14,510 nucleotides of DNA from an uncultured Collinsella sp. (GTDB lineage: Bacteria; Actinomycetota; Coriobacteriia; Coriobacteriales; Coriobacteriaceae). The translations under genes and the position numbers were made by a program. Positions 7,646 to 13,068 of the stretch are shown in pieces. The stretch is from NCBI GenBank assembly GCA_902478995.1, contig CABSNF010000055.1:1-14510 (forward strand), given 5' to 3'. The notes beneath the pieces were generated by a model that searched no databases, was not told where the DNA came from, and worked only from the letters and a program-made list of their open reading frames with translations. Position 1 is the first letter of the stretch. Every line of letters starts with the position of its first letter.

Positions 7646-7691
7646 AGCCCCGTAAGCATGATTCCCCTAAGGAGAACACGCCTACGGGGCT
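7646..7691. repeat. Inverted repeat enclosing an imperfect palindrome
   Basis: The outer arms are AGCCCCGTA (7646-7654) and TACGGGGCT (7683-7691), a perfect 9-bp pairing. The 28 nt between them are themselves an imperfect palindrome (7656-7681) built around CCCCTAAGGAG. It lies 47 bp after the FAD-protein stop codon and could serve as its transcript end, although the following T-run is short (TTTAG). Confidence 0.75.
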
Positions 7692-7695
7692 TTAG

Positions 7696-7720
7696 CCGTG
7701 TTTCCCTAAGGGAATCACGG
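7696..7720. repeat. 25-bp near-perfect palindrome
   Basis: CCGTG (7696-7700) and CACGG (7716-7720) flank TTTCCCTAAGGGAAT. Centred on A7708, every position pairs except one T-T. On the reverse strand the palindrome at 7656-7681 contains a closely similar sequence, so the two are related elements in inverted orientation separated by 14 bp. It could be an operator, a REP-like element or part of a transcript-end structure; the sequence does not decide which. Confidence 0.8.
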
Positions 7721-7773
7721 TGCAGATTACTCAGCTCCGCGCCCTTTCGGGTTCGACCCCATGCGTGGTCAAC

Positions 7774-7804
7774 AAAAAAGCGACCAGCCTAAGCCAGTCG
7801 CTTT
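7774..7804 (-). terminator. Duplicated tRNA-operon terminator (distal copy)
   Basis: The leftward-reading hairpin AAAGCGAC/GTCGCTTT (arms 7797-7804 and 7777-7784) with a 12-nt loop is followed on the minus strand by a run of six T. It is identical to the functional-looking copy at 7951-7981 and would act as a back-up stop for tRNA read-through. Confidence 0.85.
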
Positions 7805-7817
7805 AACATGCTTTGGG

Positions 7818-7834
7818 TGGGCCGTCAGGGGGTC
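7818..7834 (-). pseudogene. 17-nt relic of a tRNA-Lys 3' end
   Basis: The bases match the last 17 nt of the neighbouring tRNA-Lys (acceptor 3' strand, discriminator base and 3' part of the T-arm), then diverge. No D-arm or anticodon arm follows, so it is a fragment, not a gene. It forms the right end of repeat copy A. Confidence 0.9.
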
Positions 7835-7906
7835 AGCCTGCTGCGCAGGCGGTCGCTGCGGCGCTTCGCGCCTTGCGCGCTGCGCTGGCAAATGCTTACG
7901 CATTTC
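7835..7906. other. 72-bp palindrome-rich spacer between the 105-bp repeats
   Basis: This insert-like stretch is dense in short inverted repeats: GCCTGCTGCGCAGGC, GGCGCTTCGCGCC, GCGCGCTGCGC and AAATGCTTACGCATTT (7890-7905). It is very GC-rich except for the last hairpin. No reading frame of note is seen. It may be a small hairpin-forming repeat element or a remnant left between two recombination sites. Confidence 0.6.
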
Positions 7907-8011
7907 CTCAGCTCCGCGCCCCGACGGGTTCGACCCCATGTGAGGTTAACAAAAAAGCGACCAGCCTAAGCCAGTCGCTTTAACATGCTTTGGGTGGGCC
8001 GTCAGGGGGTC
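7907..8011. repeat. 105-bp direct repeat, copy B (contiguous with intact tRNA-Lys)
   Basis: This is the second copy of the repeat at 7730-7834, at a 177-bp offset. Here the tRNA-Lys tail continues into a complete tRNA gene, so this copy is the ancestral arrangement and copy A the duplicate. Confidence 0.95.
7951..7981 (-). terminator. Terminator of the tRNA-His/Lys operon
   Basis: Reading leftward, arms GTCGCTTT (7974-7981) and AAAGCGAC (7954-7961) form an 8-bp stem with a 12-nt loop, followed by TTTTTT on the minus strand. It lies 13 bp past the 3' end of the last tRNA-Lys. Confidence 0.92.
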
Positions 8012-8067
8012 GAACCCTGGACCTTGGGATTAAGAGTCCCCTGCTCTACCAACTGAGCTAACGACCC
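7995..8067 (-). tRNA. tRNA-Lys (anticodon CTT), copy 1, promoter-distal
   Basis: This 73-nt tRNA folds as a full cloverleaf: acceptor GGGTCGT/ACGGCCC, D-arm with AGCTCAGTTGGTAGAGC, anticodon loop CTCTTAA (CTT, reading AAG), and T-loop TTCGAAC. Discriminator base A is at 7995. Unlike copies 2 and 3, the next bases on the minus strand are CCC rather than CCA, so this copy needs CCA addition by tRNA nucleotidyltransferase. The body is identical to the other two copies. Confidence 0.97.
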
Positions 8068-8071
8068 AAAG

Positions 8072-8097
8072 CTAAAGTCCGTTGTGGCGGACTTTAG
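8072..8097. repeat. Hairpin in tRNA-Lys spacer, unit 1
   Basis: Perfect 10-bp arms CTAAAGTCCG (8072-8081) and CGGACTTTAG (8088-8097) flank a 6-nt loop in the spacer between tRNA-Lys copies. There is no T-run after it on the minus strand (CTTTGGG follows), so it is more likely a processing or spacer structure than a terminator. An identical copy is at 8191-8216. Confidence 0.85.
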
Positions 8098-8110
8098 AGG
8101 AGATATCGTG

Positions 8111-8186
8111 TGGTGGGCCGTCAGGGGGTCGAACCCTGGACCTTGGGATTAAGAGTCCCCTGCTCTACCAACTGAGCTAACGACCC
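8111..8186 (-). tRNA. tRNA-Lys (anticodon CTT), copy 2, CCA encoded
   Basis: The 73-nt body (8114-8186) is identical to copy 1, and the 3' CCA is encoded at 8111-8113. It lies exactly 119 bp from both neighbouring copies, within tandem units that include the CTAAAGTCCG hairpin spacer and an AGGAGATATCGTGTG sequence. Confidence 0.98.
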
Positions 8187-8190
8187 AAAG

Positions 8191-8216
8191 CTAAAGTCCG
8201 TTGTGGCGGACTTTAG
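8191..8216. repeat. Hairpin in tRNA-Lys spacer, unit 2
   Basis: This is an exact copy of the hairpin at 8072-8097 (10-bp stem, 6-nt loop), 119 bp away, located between tRNA-Lys copies 2 and 3. The unbroken identity suggests recent tandem duplication or ongoing gene conversion. Confidence 0.85.
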
Positions 8217-8229
8217 AGGAGATATCGTG

Positions 8230-8305
8230 TGGTGGGCCGTCAGGGGGTCGAACCCTGGACCTTGGGATTAAGAGTCCCCTGCTCTACCAACTGAGCTAAC
8301 GACCC
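8230..8305 (-). tRNA. tRNA-Lys (anticodon CTT), copy 3, promoter-proximal
   Basis: The body at 8233-8305 is identical to the other copies, with CCA encoded at 8230-8232. The 5' flank differs from that of the other copies (GATATCAACACG instead of the CTAAAGTCCG hairpin), marking the right edge of the tandem array. It follows tRNA-His by 22 bp in the same transcript. Confidence 0.98.
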
Positions 8306-8327
8306 GATATCAACACGAAGCAAGAAC

Positions 8328-8405
8328 TGGGGTGGGTAAAGGGACTCGAACCCTCGACCTACGGGACCACAACCCGTCGCTCTAGCCAACTGAGCTACAC
8401 CCACC
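8328..8405 (-). tRNA. tRNA-His (anticodon GTG), CCA encoded
   Basis: The gene reads GGTGGGTGTAGCTCAGTTGG from 8405 leftward. The anticodon loop TTGTGGT gives GTG (His). The extra 5' G (G-1) opposite C73, the identity element of tRNA-His, is present: 5' GGTGGGT pairs with 3' ACCCACC. The 3' CCA is encoded at 8328-8330. It is the first gene of the leftward tRNA operon, about 20 nt after the predicted transcription start. Confidence 0.98.
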
Positions 8406-8431
8406 GTGTCCTGTGCGCTTCGCGCTCGACT

Positions 8432-8460
8432 ATTATTGCAAGGAACGCCACGCGATGCAA
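8432..8460 (-). promoter_or_regulatory. Promoter of the tRNA-His/Lys operon
   Basis: On the minus strand TTGCAT (8460-8455) and AATAAT (8437-8432) are separated by 17 bp, close to the sigma70-type consensus. The leader to tRNA-His would be about 20 nt. The rest of this stretch is GC-rich, so the boxes stand out. Confidence 0.8.
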
Positions 8461-8465
8461 GCCCC

Positions 8466-8495
8466 AATTTTCAAGAATTTTGAAAAGAGTTTTTC
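8466..8495. promoter_or_regulatory. A/T-rich palindrome upstream of the tRNA promoter (UP-element-like)
   Basis: TTTTCAA (8468-8474) and TTGAAAA (8480-8486) form a perfect inverted repeat around a 5-nt centre, followed by AGAGTTTTT. It sits immediately upstream of the -35 box of the tRNA promoter and between that promoter and the divergent aminotransferase gene. A/T tracts at this position commonly boost stable-RNA promoters; an operator for either direction is also possible. Confidence 0.5.
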
Positions 8496-8570
8496 GAGAC
8501 CATTTCGAGCAAATCCCACCGGTTTCATGGGAGTAAACTTGCCCCACTGCAAATCCTCGAAAGGACCGTC

Positions 8571-9752
8571 ATGAAAGAACTCTCCAACCGCACGGCAAGA
8601 TTTACCGATTCGGTCATCCGCCGCATGACACGCATCTCCAATAAGTATGGCGCTGTCAATCTCTCGCAGGGCTTCCCTGACTTCGATCCCCCAGCGCAGC
8701 TGCTCGATAGCCTCAGCGCCATCGCCAGCGACCCCAAGCCGCTCTATCACCAGTACTCCATCACCTGGGGCTCCCAGGCCATGCGCGAGGCGCTCGCCGC
8801 CAAACAGGAGCACTTTATGGGCATGCCGGTGAACCCCAACGAGAATATCGTAGTCACCTGCGGCTCCACCGAGGCCATGATGGCCGCCATGATGACGGTC
8901 ACCAACCCCGGCGACAAGGTCGTCATCTTCTCGCCGTTCTACGAGAACTACGGCGCCGACACGATCCTTTCGGGTGCCGAGCCCATCTATGTGCCGCTCA
9001 ACCCGCCCACATTCGACTTTGACCGCGAGACACTCGAGGCGGCCTTCCGCGACAACGACCCCAAGGCCATCGTCCTGTGCAACCCTTCCAACCCTTGCGG
9101 CAAGGTCTTTACACGCGATGAGCTCACCTTTATCGCCGACCTCTGCAAAAAGTACGACAGCTACTGCATCACCGACGAGGTCTACGAGCACATCGTCTAC
9201 GCGCCCCACGAGCACGTCTATATGGCCACGCTGCCCGGCATGTTTGAGCGCACCATCGGCTGCAGCTCGCTGTCCAAGACCTACTCCATCACCGGCTGGC
9301 GTCTGGGCTACACTATCGCCCCTGCCGAAATTACCGAGCGCATCAAGAAGGTCCACGACTTCCTCACCGTGGGCGCCGCCGCTCCCCTGCAGGAAGCCGT
9401 CGTCACCGCCCTCAAATTCGACGACAGCTATTACGATGAGGTCCTCGACCTCTACACCGCCAAACGCGACCTGTTCTGCCAGGGACTCGACAGCATCGGT
9501 CTTGAGCATAACGTGCCGCAGGGCGCCTACTACGTCATGCTGGACATCTCTGAGTTTGGCTACGACAGCGACCTCGAGTTCTGCGAGGACCTGGCCTCAA
9601 AGGTGGGCGTGGGCGCCGTGCCCGGCTCGAGCTTCTTCCGCGAGCCCGTCAACCATCTGATTCGTTTCCACTTTGCCAAGCGTGACGAGACGCTCAACGC
9701 GGCGCTGGAGAACCTCAAGTCCCTGCGTGATAAAATCAAACCGCGCGGGTAA
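8571..9752 (+). CDS. PLP-dependent class I/II aminotransferase
   Basis: This is a 393-aa fold-type I aminotransferase that moves an amino group between an amino acid and a 2-oxo acid. The PLP lysine is K236 in SLSKTYSITGWRLGY. N174 in CNPSNPCGK and D202/Y205 in TDEVYEH are the usual cofactor contacts, and R365 in LIRFHFAK is the expected carboxylate-binding arginine. The N-terminal NLSQGFPDFDPP resembles the kynurenine/methionine and aspartate aminotransferase subgroup, but substrate cannot be fixed from motifs. Length is normal for the family. The ATG at 8571 follows CGAAAGGA. It is divergent from the tRNA operon, stands alone, and is followed by its own terminator. Confidence 0.93.
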   Translation: MKELSNRTARFTDSVIRRMTRISNKYGAVNLSQGFPDFDPPAQLLDSLSAIASDPKPLYHQYSITWGSQAMREALAAKQEHFMGMPVNPNENIVVTCGSTEAMMAAMMTVTNPGDKVVIFSPFYENYGADTILSGAEPIYVPLNPPTFDFDRETLEAAFRDNDPKAIVLCNPSNPCGKVFTRDELTFIADLCKKYDSYCITDEVYEHIVYAPHEHVYMATLPGMFERTIGCSSLSKTYSITGWRLGYTIAPAEITERIKKVHDFLTVGAAAPLQEAVVTALKFDDSYYDEVLDLYTAKRDLFCQGLDSIGLEHNVPQGAYYVMLDISEFGYDSDLEFCEDLASKVGVGAVPGSSFFREPVNHLIRFHFAKRDETLNAALENLKSLRDKIKPRG

Positions 9753-9781
9753 GGACGGCCCGGCAACTAAAGCAACCAAAT

Positions 9782-9822
9782 AAGCCCCGCACCGCCAGCC
9801 GAGTTGCGGGGCTTCTTTTTAT
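9782..9822 (+). terminator. Intrinsic terminator after the aminotransferase
   Basis: Arms AAGCCCCGCA (9782-9791) and TGCGGGGCTT (9805-9814) form a 10-bp stem with a 13-nt loop, followed by CTTTTTAT. It lies 29 bp after the aminotransferase stop codon and separates it from the ROK gene. Confidence 0.92.
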
Positions 9823-9828
9823 AGCGCC

Positions 9829-9855
9829 TTCTTAATTTGTTTAGAGCGTTATACT
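9829..9855 (+). promoter_or_regulatory. Probable promoter of the ROK kinase gene
   Basis: TATACT at 9850-9855 is a close match to the -10 consensus, in a locally A/T-rich window just after the preceding terminator. The only -35-like sequence is TTCTTA at 9829-9834, with a short 15-bp spacer, so the -35 assignment is weak. The expected start near 9862 leaves a leader of about 30 nt. Confidence 0.55.
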
Positions 9856-9893
9856 TTAGCCATGGAGCAACTCGTCCCAGAGAGAGGAATATT

Positions 9894-10784
9894 ATGGCAG
9901 AGCAGCAGCTTATCGGAGCGCTCGAGGCCGGCGGCACCAAGATGGTCTGCGCCACGGGCTATGCAGACGGCACGGTCCTGGAGCGTGAGCAGATCGCGAC
10001 CACGACCCCGCAGGAGACCGTCGAGGCCGTCAACGCGTGGTTTGCCGACAAGGGCATCGCCGCGCTGGGCATCGGCGCCTTTGGCCCTACTGCAGTCAAC
10101 CCTGCCTCGCCCCAATACGGCAAGATCCTGGAGACGCCCAAAACGGCATGGCGCTACTTTGACCTGCTGGGTACTATCCAAAACGAGCTCAATATCCCCT
10201 GCGGCTACGACACCGACGTCAACGTCGCCTGCCTGGGCGAGGTCACCTTTGGTTGCGCCAAGGGCCTCACCGATGTGGTCTACCTGACCATCGGTACCGG
10301 CGTGGGCGCCGGCGTGCTCTCGGGCGGTAAGCTCGTGCACGGCATGATGCATCCCGAGGCTGGCCACATCCTGGTCATGCGTGACCCGCGCGACACCATT
10401 GGCGAGCACAGCGCCTGCCCCTTCCACGACAACTGTCTCGAGGGCCTCATCGCCGGCCCCGGCGTTAAAAAGCGCTGGGATGGCAAGAGCGCCGGAGACA
10501 TGGCCGATGACCCGGAGGCCATGGACCTGCTCGCAGGCTATCTGGCACAGGCGCTCATGACCTACACGCTGTGCTACGCGCCGCAAAAGATCATCATCGG
10601 CGGCGGCGTGGCCGACCACACCCCCATCGTGCCGCTCGCGCGCAAAAAGTGCGCCGAGATGCTCAACGGCTATATCGTCACGCCCGAGGTCAACGACATC
10701 GATAACTACATCGTCAACAACAGCCTCGAGGGCAAGCAGGGCATCATGGGCTGCCTGGCCCTGGGCGCACAGGCGCTTCAGTAG
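9894..10784 (+). CDS. ROK-family sugar kinase, fructokinase type
   Basis: This 296-aa cytosolic ROK kinase probably phosphorylates fructose or a related hexose with ATP. The N-terminal phosphate loop is GALEAGGTKMVCATG. The catalytic Asp is probably D108 in YDTDVNVACLGE, followed by the glycine-rich LTIGTGVGAGVLSGG. The zinc-binding region has the fructokinase-type form HPEAGH...CPFHDNCLEGL instead of the CxCGxxGCxE seen in glucokinases and ROK repressors. There is no N-terminal helix-turn-helix, so it is an enzyme and not a repressor. The ATG at 9894 follows AGAGAGGAAT; the in-frame start at 9837 overlaps the promoter region and is rejected. It is monocistronic, convergent with the VanZ gene, and no sugar transporter is nearby, so the natural substrate remains open. 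Confidence 0.9.
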   Translation: MAEQQLIGALEAGGTKMVCATGYADGTVLEREQIATTTPQETVEAVNAWFADKGIAALGIGAFGPTAVNPASPQYGKILETPKTAWRYFDLLGTIQNELNIPCGYDTDVNVACLGEVTFGCAKGLTDVVYLTIGTGVGAGVLSGGKLVHGMMHPEAGHILVMRDPRDTIGEHSACPFHDNCLEGLIAGPGVKKRWDGKSAGDMADDPEAMDLLAGYLAQALMTYTLCYAPQKIIIGGGVADHTPIVPLARKKCAEMLNGYIVTPEVNDIDNYIVNNSLEGKQGIMGCLALGAQALQ

Positions 10785-10798
10785 CAGACGCACCCACA

Positions 10799-10849
10799 GG
10801 GCGTGGCGCGCTCGGCAAATCCGACCTACGGAACGACGCCACCACGCCC
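10799..10849. repeat. Long-range inverted repeat after the ROK gene
   Basis: GGGCGTGG (10799-10806) can pair with CCACGCCC (10842-10849), and inside the loop TCGG/CCGA form a small second stem. No T-run follows, so it is not a classic terminator. It could be a 3'-end structure of the ROK transcript upstream of the strong terminator at 10867-10913. Confidence 0.45.
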
Positions 10850-10866
10850 CATATAAGCCCTCAAAT

Positions 10867-10913
10867 AAAAAAGGCCGCCTAGGACCAAACAATACGTCCT
10901 AGGCGGCTTTTTT
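10867..10913. terminator. Bidirectional terminator between convergent ROK and VanZ genes
   Basis: A perfect 12-bp stem (GCCGCCTAGGAC at 10874-10885, GTCCTAGGCGGC at 10896-10907) with a 10-nt loop is flanked by an A-run on the left and TTTTTT on the right, so it works in both directions. The right arm and the T-run are also coding: they specify the last residues (KKAA) and the stop of the leftward VanZ gene. Confidence 0.95.
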
Positions 10914-11348
10914 GGCGTACATCAGCGACCGTAAGAGATATCGGAGCACAACGCCCGTTGCAGCTCCACAGCAGTCGATCATCACATCGGTGATCATGCC
11001 GGCGCGTCCCGGCACAAAGAGCTGAATCGTTTCGTCGATCGAGGGAATCAGCAGCAGGAACACCGCCGTGGGCAGCAGCACGTCAAAGGTGCGCCGGCCC
11101 TCAAAATCAAAGGCGTGCGTTGCCAAGATGCCGAGCACCATATACTCGGTAAAATGCGCGCACTTGCGAACAACAAAGTTGGTCACCCATTCATATGGAA
11201 GTCCCACGCCGTGCAGGAAACCGCGGATAGCTTCCATGACCGTCAGGCTCAGCGAGCCCGACCCCGAGCCGGGAACCAGCGAATTGCCCCAGATCAAGAG
11301 CGCCATCAGGCAGGTTACAACCGCCCATTTTCGATTGATCTTAACCAT
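10899..11348 (-). CDS. VanZ-family membrane protein
   Basis: This 149-aa integral membrane protein belongs to the VanZ-like family, named after the teicoplanin-resistance accessory protein but widespread in ordinary chromosomes with no proven general function. It has about four hydrophobic segments (near residues 8-26, 65-80, 88-104 and 120-142). It also has the family motifs VRKCAHFTEYMVLG and IDETIQLFVPGRAGMITDVMID. The ATG at 11348 lies 7 bp after the upstream gene's stop codon. Its own ribosome-binding site is poor (GGAGG about 12 nt upstream), which suggests translational coupling. Its last codons lie inside the bidirectional terminator hairpin. No vancomycin-resistance genes accompany it, so a resistance role is not implied. 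Confidence 0.9.
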   Translation of the reverse strand: MVKINRKWAVVTCLMALLIWGNSLVPGSGSGSLSLTVMEAIRGFLHGVGLPYEWVTNFVVRKCAHFTEYMVLGILATHAFDFEGRRTFDVLLPTAVFLLLIPSIDETIQLFVPGRAGMITDVMIDCCGAATGVVLRYLLRSLMYAKKAA

Positions 11349-11355
11349 GCAGAAG

Positions 11356-12756
11356 TTATGCCTCCGCGCGGAGCGGCGCGAAGCTGGCGGTACCGCCCTC
11401 GATAACGCTCAAATAGGCACGGCCCGTACGCTTGGCGGTAGAGGACTGCAGGCGCTCGATCTCTTCCTCGAGGATCTGATTGACGCGCTCGTGACGACGA
11501 TTTTCCATAATGCCGGCGGCAATAGCCTCGGCCCGCTCGATGCTCTCGCGCGAGATGCGGGCAGTATCCTCGGGGAACACAGCGCTGTGACGGCCGACAT
11601 AGGCGGGGGCAGCAGGCTGAGGGGCAGCGACGGGAGCGGGGACTGCAACAGGAGCAGGCTCGTCAATCTCATCCAGAATCGCGGTGGCGGCGGCCCACAT
11701 GTCCTCGTGGCCCGAGTAATCGGCCATGGGGACATCAACCTCGAGCGAGGCGTCCGGAAGGTCGCCGGTGTCGATGCGATCTTGGGCATCAATCGATGCG
11801 GTGATGGCTGCAGGCTCATCGAGGTCATCGAGATCGATGTCCGCGGCACCGGAGATGATAGGCATGCTGGCGAGGTTTGCGTTGTACGGCGCAGCCTCAG
11901 CCGCCTGCTGCTGGGCAGGAGCGCCCCAAAGCGAGCTTTCGGCGGCACGGCGGGCGGCAACGGCCTCCTCGTCCGCGGCCATGGCTTCATCAACGTACGA
12001 ATTGTCGGCAGAAGCGTTCGCGTCCGCCGAGGTAGCGCTGTAGGCGTTATTGGCTGCCGCGTTGGCGACGAGCGCCACGAAAGCCGCCGTGCTGCCCGCA
12101 GGGGCGGCCTGGGAGCCAGACACGGCGCGTGCCGCGGCGGCGATGTCGTCGCGATTGAAGGAGTCGGTCTGCCCGCCGTTGGTGAGCTCGTCGATGGCGA
12201 CTTGATAGACGTCGCGCGAGTGTGCAGGGTCGCAGCTCACCGGCGAATCGTCGTCGAGCATACTGTCGATCATGGACCAAGCCTCGTCCTCGTCCATAGC
12301 ATCTGCAGCTCGAGCGATGGTAGGGACACCATCATCGGCATGACGGCGCTGGAACGCACCAGTCAGGCCGGAAAGGAATGCCGAGGTAGACTGCTCCGCC
12401 TGAGCCTGAGAAGCAGAAGCCGCAGCGTAAGGAGTCGCATCCTGCTGCTGAGCTGGAATCGAGGCGGTCTTGAACTCGCTTTGATGCTGATTGAGATTGG
12501 CGGCACCGCCCATGGCATCGGGCTGGAACAGACGCTCTTCACGCTGCGCACGATACTCGGAGATACCCAGCGAGGCGGCATAGATACCCACGCCCGCCAC
12601 TGCGCCCACGGCGAAGGGAACCGCACCCGCCACGACCGTCTCGTTCACCGACGAAAACGGCAGCGTCGCGGCATACATAACCACGGGAGCGGCAAGGCCG
12701 ATTCCGCAGGAAAGTCCAGCAAGGACTGCTCGTTGTGTTGCATCAGAAGAAGCCAT
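11356..12756 (-). CDS. Uncharacterised two-helix membrane protein with long Ala/acidic low-complexity tail
   Basis: I do not recognise this 466-aa protein. Two hydrophobic helices (about residues 10-34 and 40-65) form a membrane hairpin with a very short connecting loop. A basic/charged turn (SEYRAQREERLF) then places the remainder, probably, in the cytoplasm. Residues 80-400 are low in complexity, rich in Ala, Asp, Gln, Ser and Pro, and likely disordered; a Pro/Ala/Val-rich linker lies near residues 365-385. The C-terminal 85 residues look more ordered, with a charged amphipathic helix (ERAEAIAAGIMENRRHERVNQILEEEIERL) and an ending RAYLSVIEGG. The ATG at 12756 is chosen because GGGGAGAG lies directly upstream; the frame continues nine codons further without support. 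It is the first gene of a leftward pair with vanZ. The opposite strand is also open for a long distance, but that is a GC-bias shadow. Confidence 0.8.
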   Translation of the reverse strand: MASSDATQRAVLAGLSCGIGLAAPVVMYAATLPFSSVNETVVAGAVPFAVGAVAGVGIYAASLGISEYRAQREERLFQPDAMGGAANLNQHQSEFKTASIPAQQQDATPYAAASASQAQAEQSTSAFLSGLTGAFQRRHADDGVPTIARAADAMDEDEAWSMIDSMLDDDSPVSCDPAHSRDVYQVAIDELTNGGQTDSFNRDDIAAAARAVSGSQAAPAGSTAAFVALVANAAANNAYSATSADANASADNSYVDEAMAADEEAVAARRAAESSLWGAPAQQQAAEAAPYNANLASMPIISGAADIDLDDLDEPAAITASIDAQDRIDTGDLPDASLEVDVPMADYSGHEDMWAAATAILDEIDEPAPVAVPAPVAAPQPAAPAYVGRHSAVFPEDTARISRESIERAEAIAAGIMENRRHERVNQILEEEIERLQSSTAKRTGRAYLSVIEGGTASFAPLRAEA

Positions 12757-12892
12757 GAGCTCTCCCCATCTTCCAGCACCCAAATCGCATCATTCAGTTG
12801 GCTGCGCGAGAGAAGATGAAGCGGGGCTATGCCCCAAAGCAACGGTATATGGTTCGTTTCATCTGCGTTTTCCGTCGCGAAGCTTAACAGCT
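12757..12892 (-). other. About 130-nt leader of the membrane-protein/VanZ operon
   Basis: This is the sequence between the predicted transcription start and the ATG at 12756. It includes a tight perfect hairpin GGGGC/GCCCC with a 3-nt loop (12823-12835) and the ribosome-binding site GGGGAGAG. I do not recognise a riboswitch, T-box or leader peptide. Confidence 0.5.
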
Positions 12893-12921
12893 ATTATGCG
12901 AAACCCCCTTGGGGATTGCAA
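12893..12921 (-). promoter_or_regulatory. Promoter of the membrane-protein/VanZ operon
   Basis: On the minus strand TTGCAA (12921-12916) and CATAAT (12898-12893) are separated by exactly 17 bp, a good sigma70-type match. The spacer contains the palindromic run TCCCCAAGGGGG, which could bind a regulator between the two boxes. The region from here to 12999 otherwise holds nothing I can assign. Confidence 0.8.
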
Positions 12922-12999
12922 GCGACGAAGCGGGATTGAAACGGGAAAATCGCTGCTTGCCGGTCGTGAGGTCAATAACCGCTGGCGAGCGGCTATACG

Positions 13000-13029
13000 A
13001 AAAGGGCCAGGATCTAAACCCCGGCCCTT
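13000..13029 (-). terminator. Intrinsic terminator after rho
   Basis: Reading leftward, GGCCCTT at 13029-13023 (plus-strand notation) pairs with AAGGGCC at 13002-13008. The stem extends by further G-C pairs across one mismatch, then a short T-run (TTTTCG on the minus strand) follows. It lies about 40 bp after the rho stop codon and upstream of the promoter of the next leftward operon. Confidence 0.8.
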
Positions 13030-13068
13030 CTGGCATGTCTATGGTTGTTGTCGTGTGCAGCGGACGGC

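Larger units (their letters stand above)
7730..7834. repeat. 105-bp direct repeat, copy A (terminator plus tRNA-Lys tail)
   Basis: This segment recurs at 7907-8011 with an exact 177-bp offset. Identity is complete from AACAAAAAAGCGACC through the tRNA-Lys 3' tail (AGGGGGTC). The left part differs at a few bases (CTTTCGGG against CCGACGGG, and GCGTGGTC against TGAGGTTA). The match ends abruptly inside the tRNA T-arm at 7834/8011. Confidence 0.95.

Noticed and set aside
7761..7943. 60-codon open frame across the repeat and spacer
   Set aside because: It reads through a terminator, a tRNA relic and hairpins, with no ribosome-binding site or conserved features.
7991..8305. Possible CRISPR array because of regularly spaced repeats
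   Set aside because: The repeats are 73-nt tRNA genes in 119-bp units with identical spacers; CRISPR spacers would differ and repeats would be shorter.
8240..8467. 75-codon open frame on the - strand over the tRNA genes
   Set aside because: It is a translated tRNA-His/tRNA-Lys sequence (for example GCGPVGRGFESLYP), a well-known source of false proteins.
10899..11348. VanZ gene as evidence of glycopeptide resistance
   Set aside because: VanZ-family proteins are common without van operons; no vanHAX, vanRS or related genes are present here.
11068..12819. 583-codon open frame on the + strand opposite the membrane protein and VanZ genes
   Set aside because: It is Arg/Gly/Ser-rich shadow translation caused by high GC at third positions. 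It has no ribosome-binding site, no domain, and runs across two genes, a leader and a terminator-bounded unit on the other strand.
12757..12892. Riboswitch in the leader of the membrane-protein operon
   Set aside because: Only one small hairpin is evident and no known riboswitch core could be recognised.
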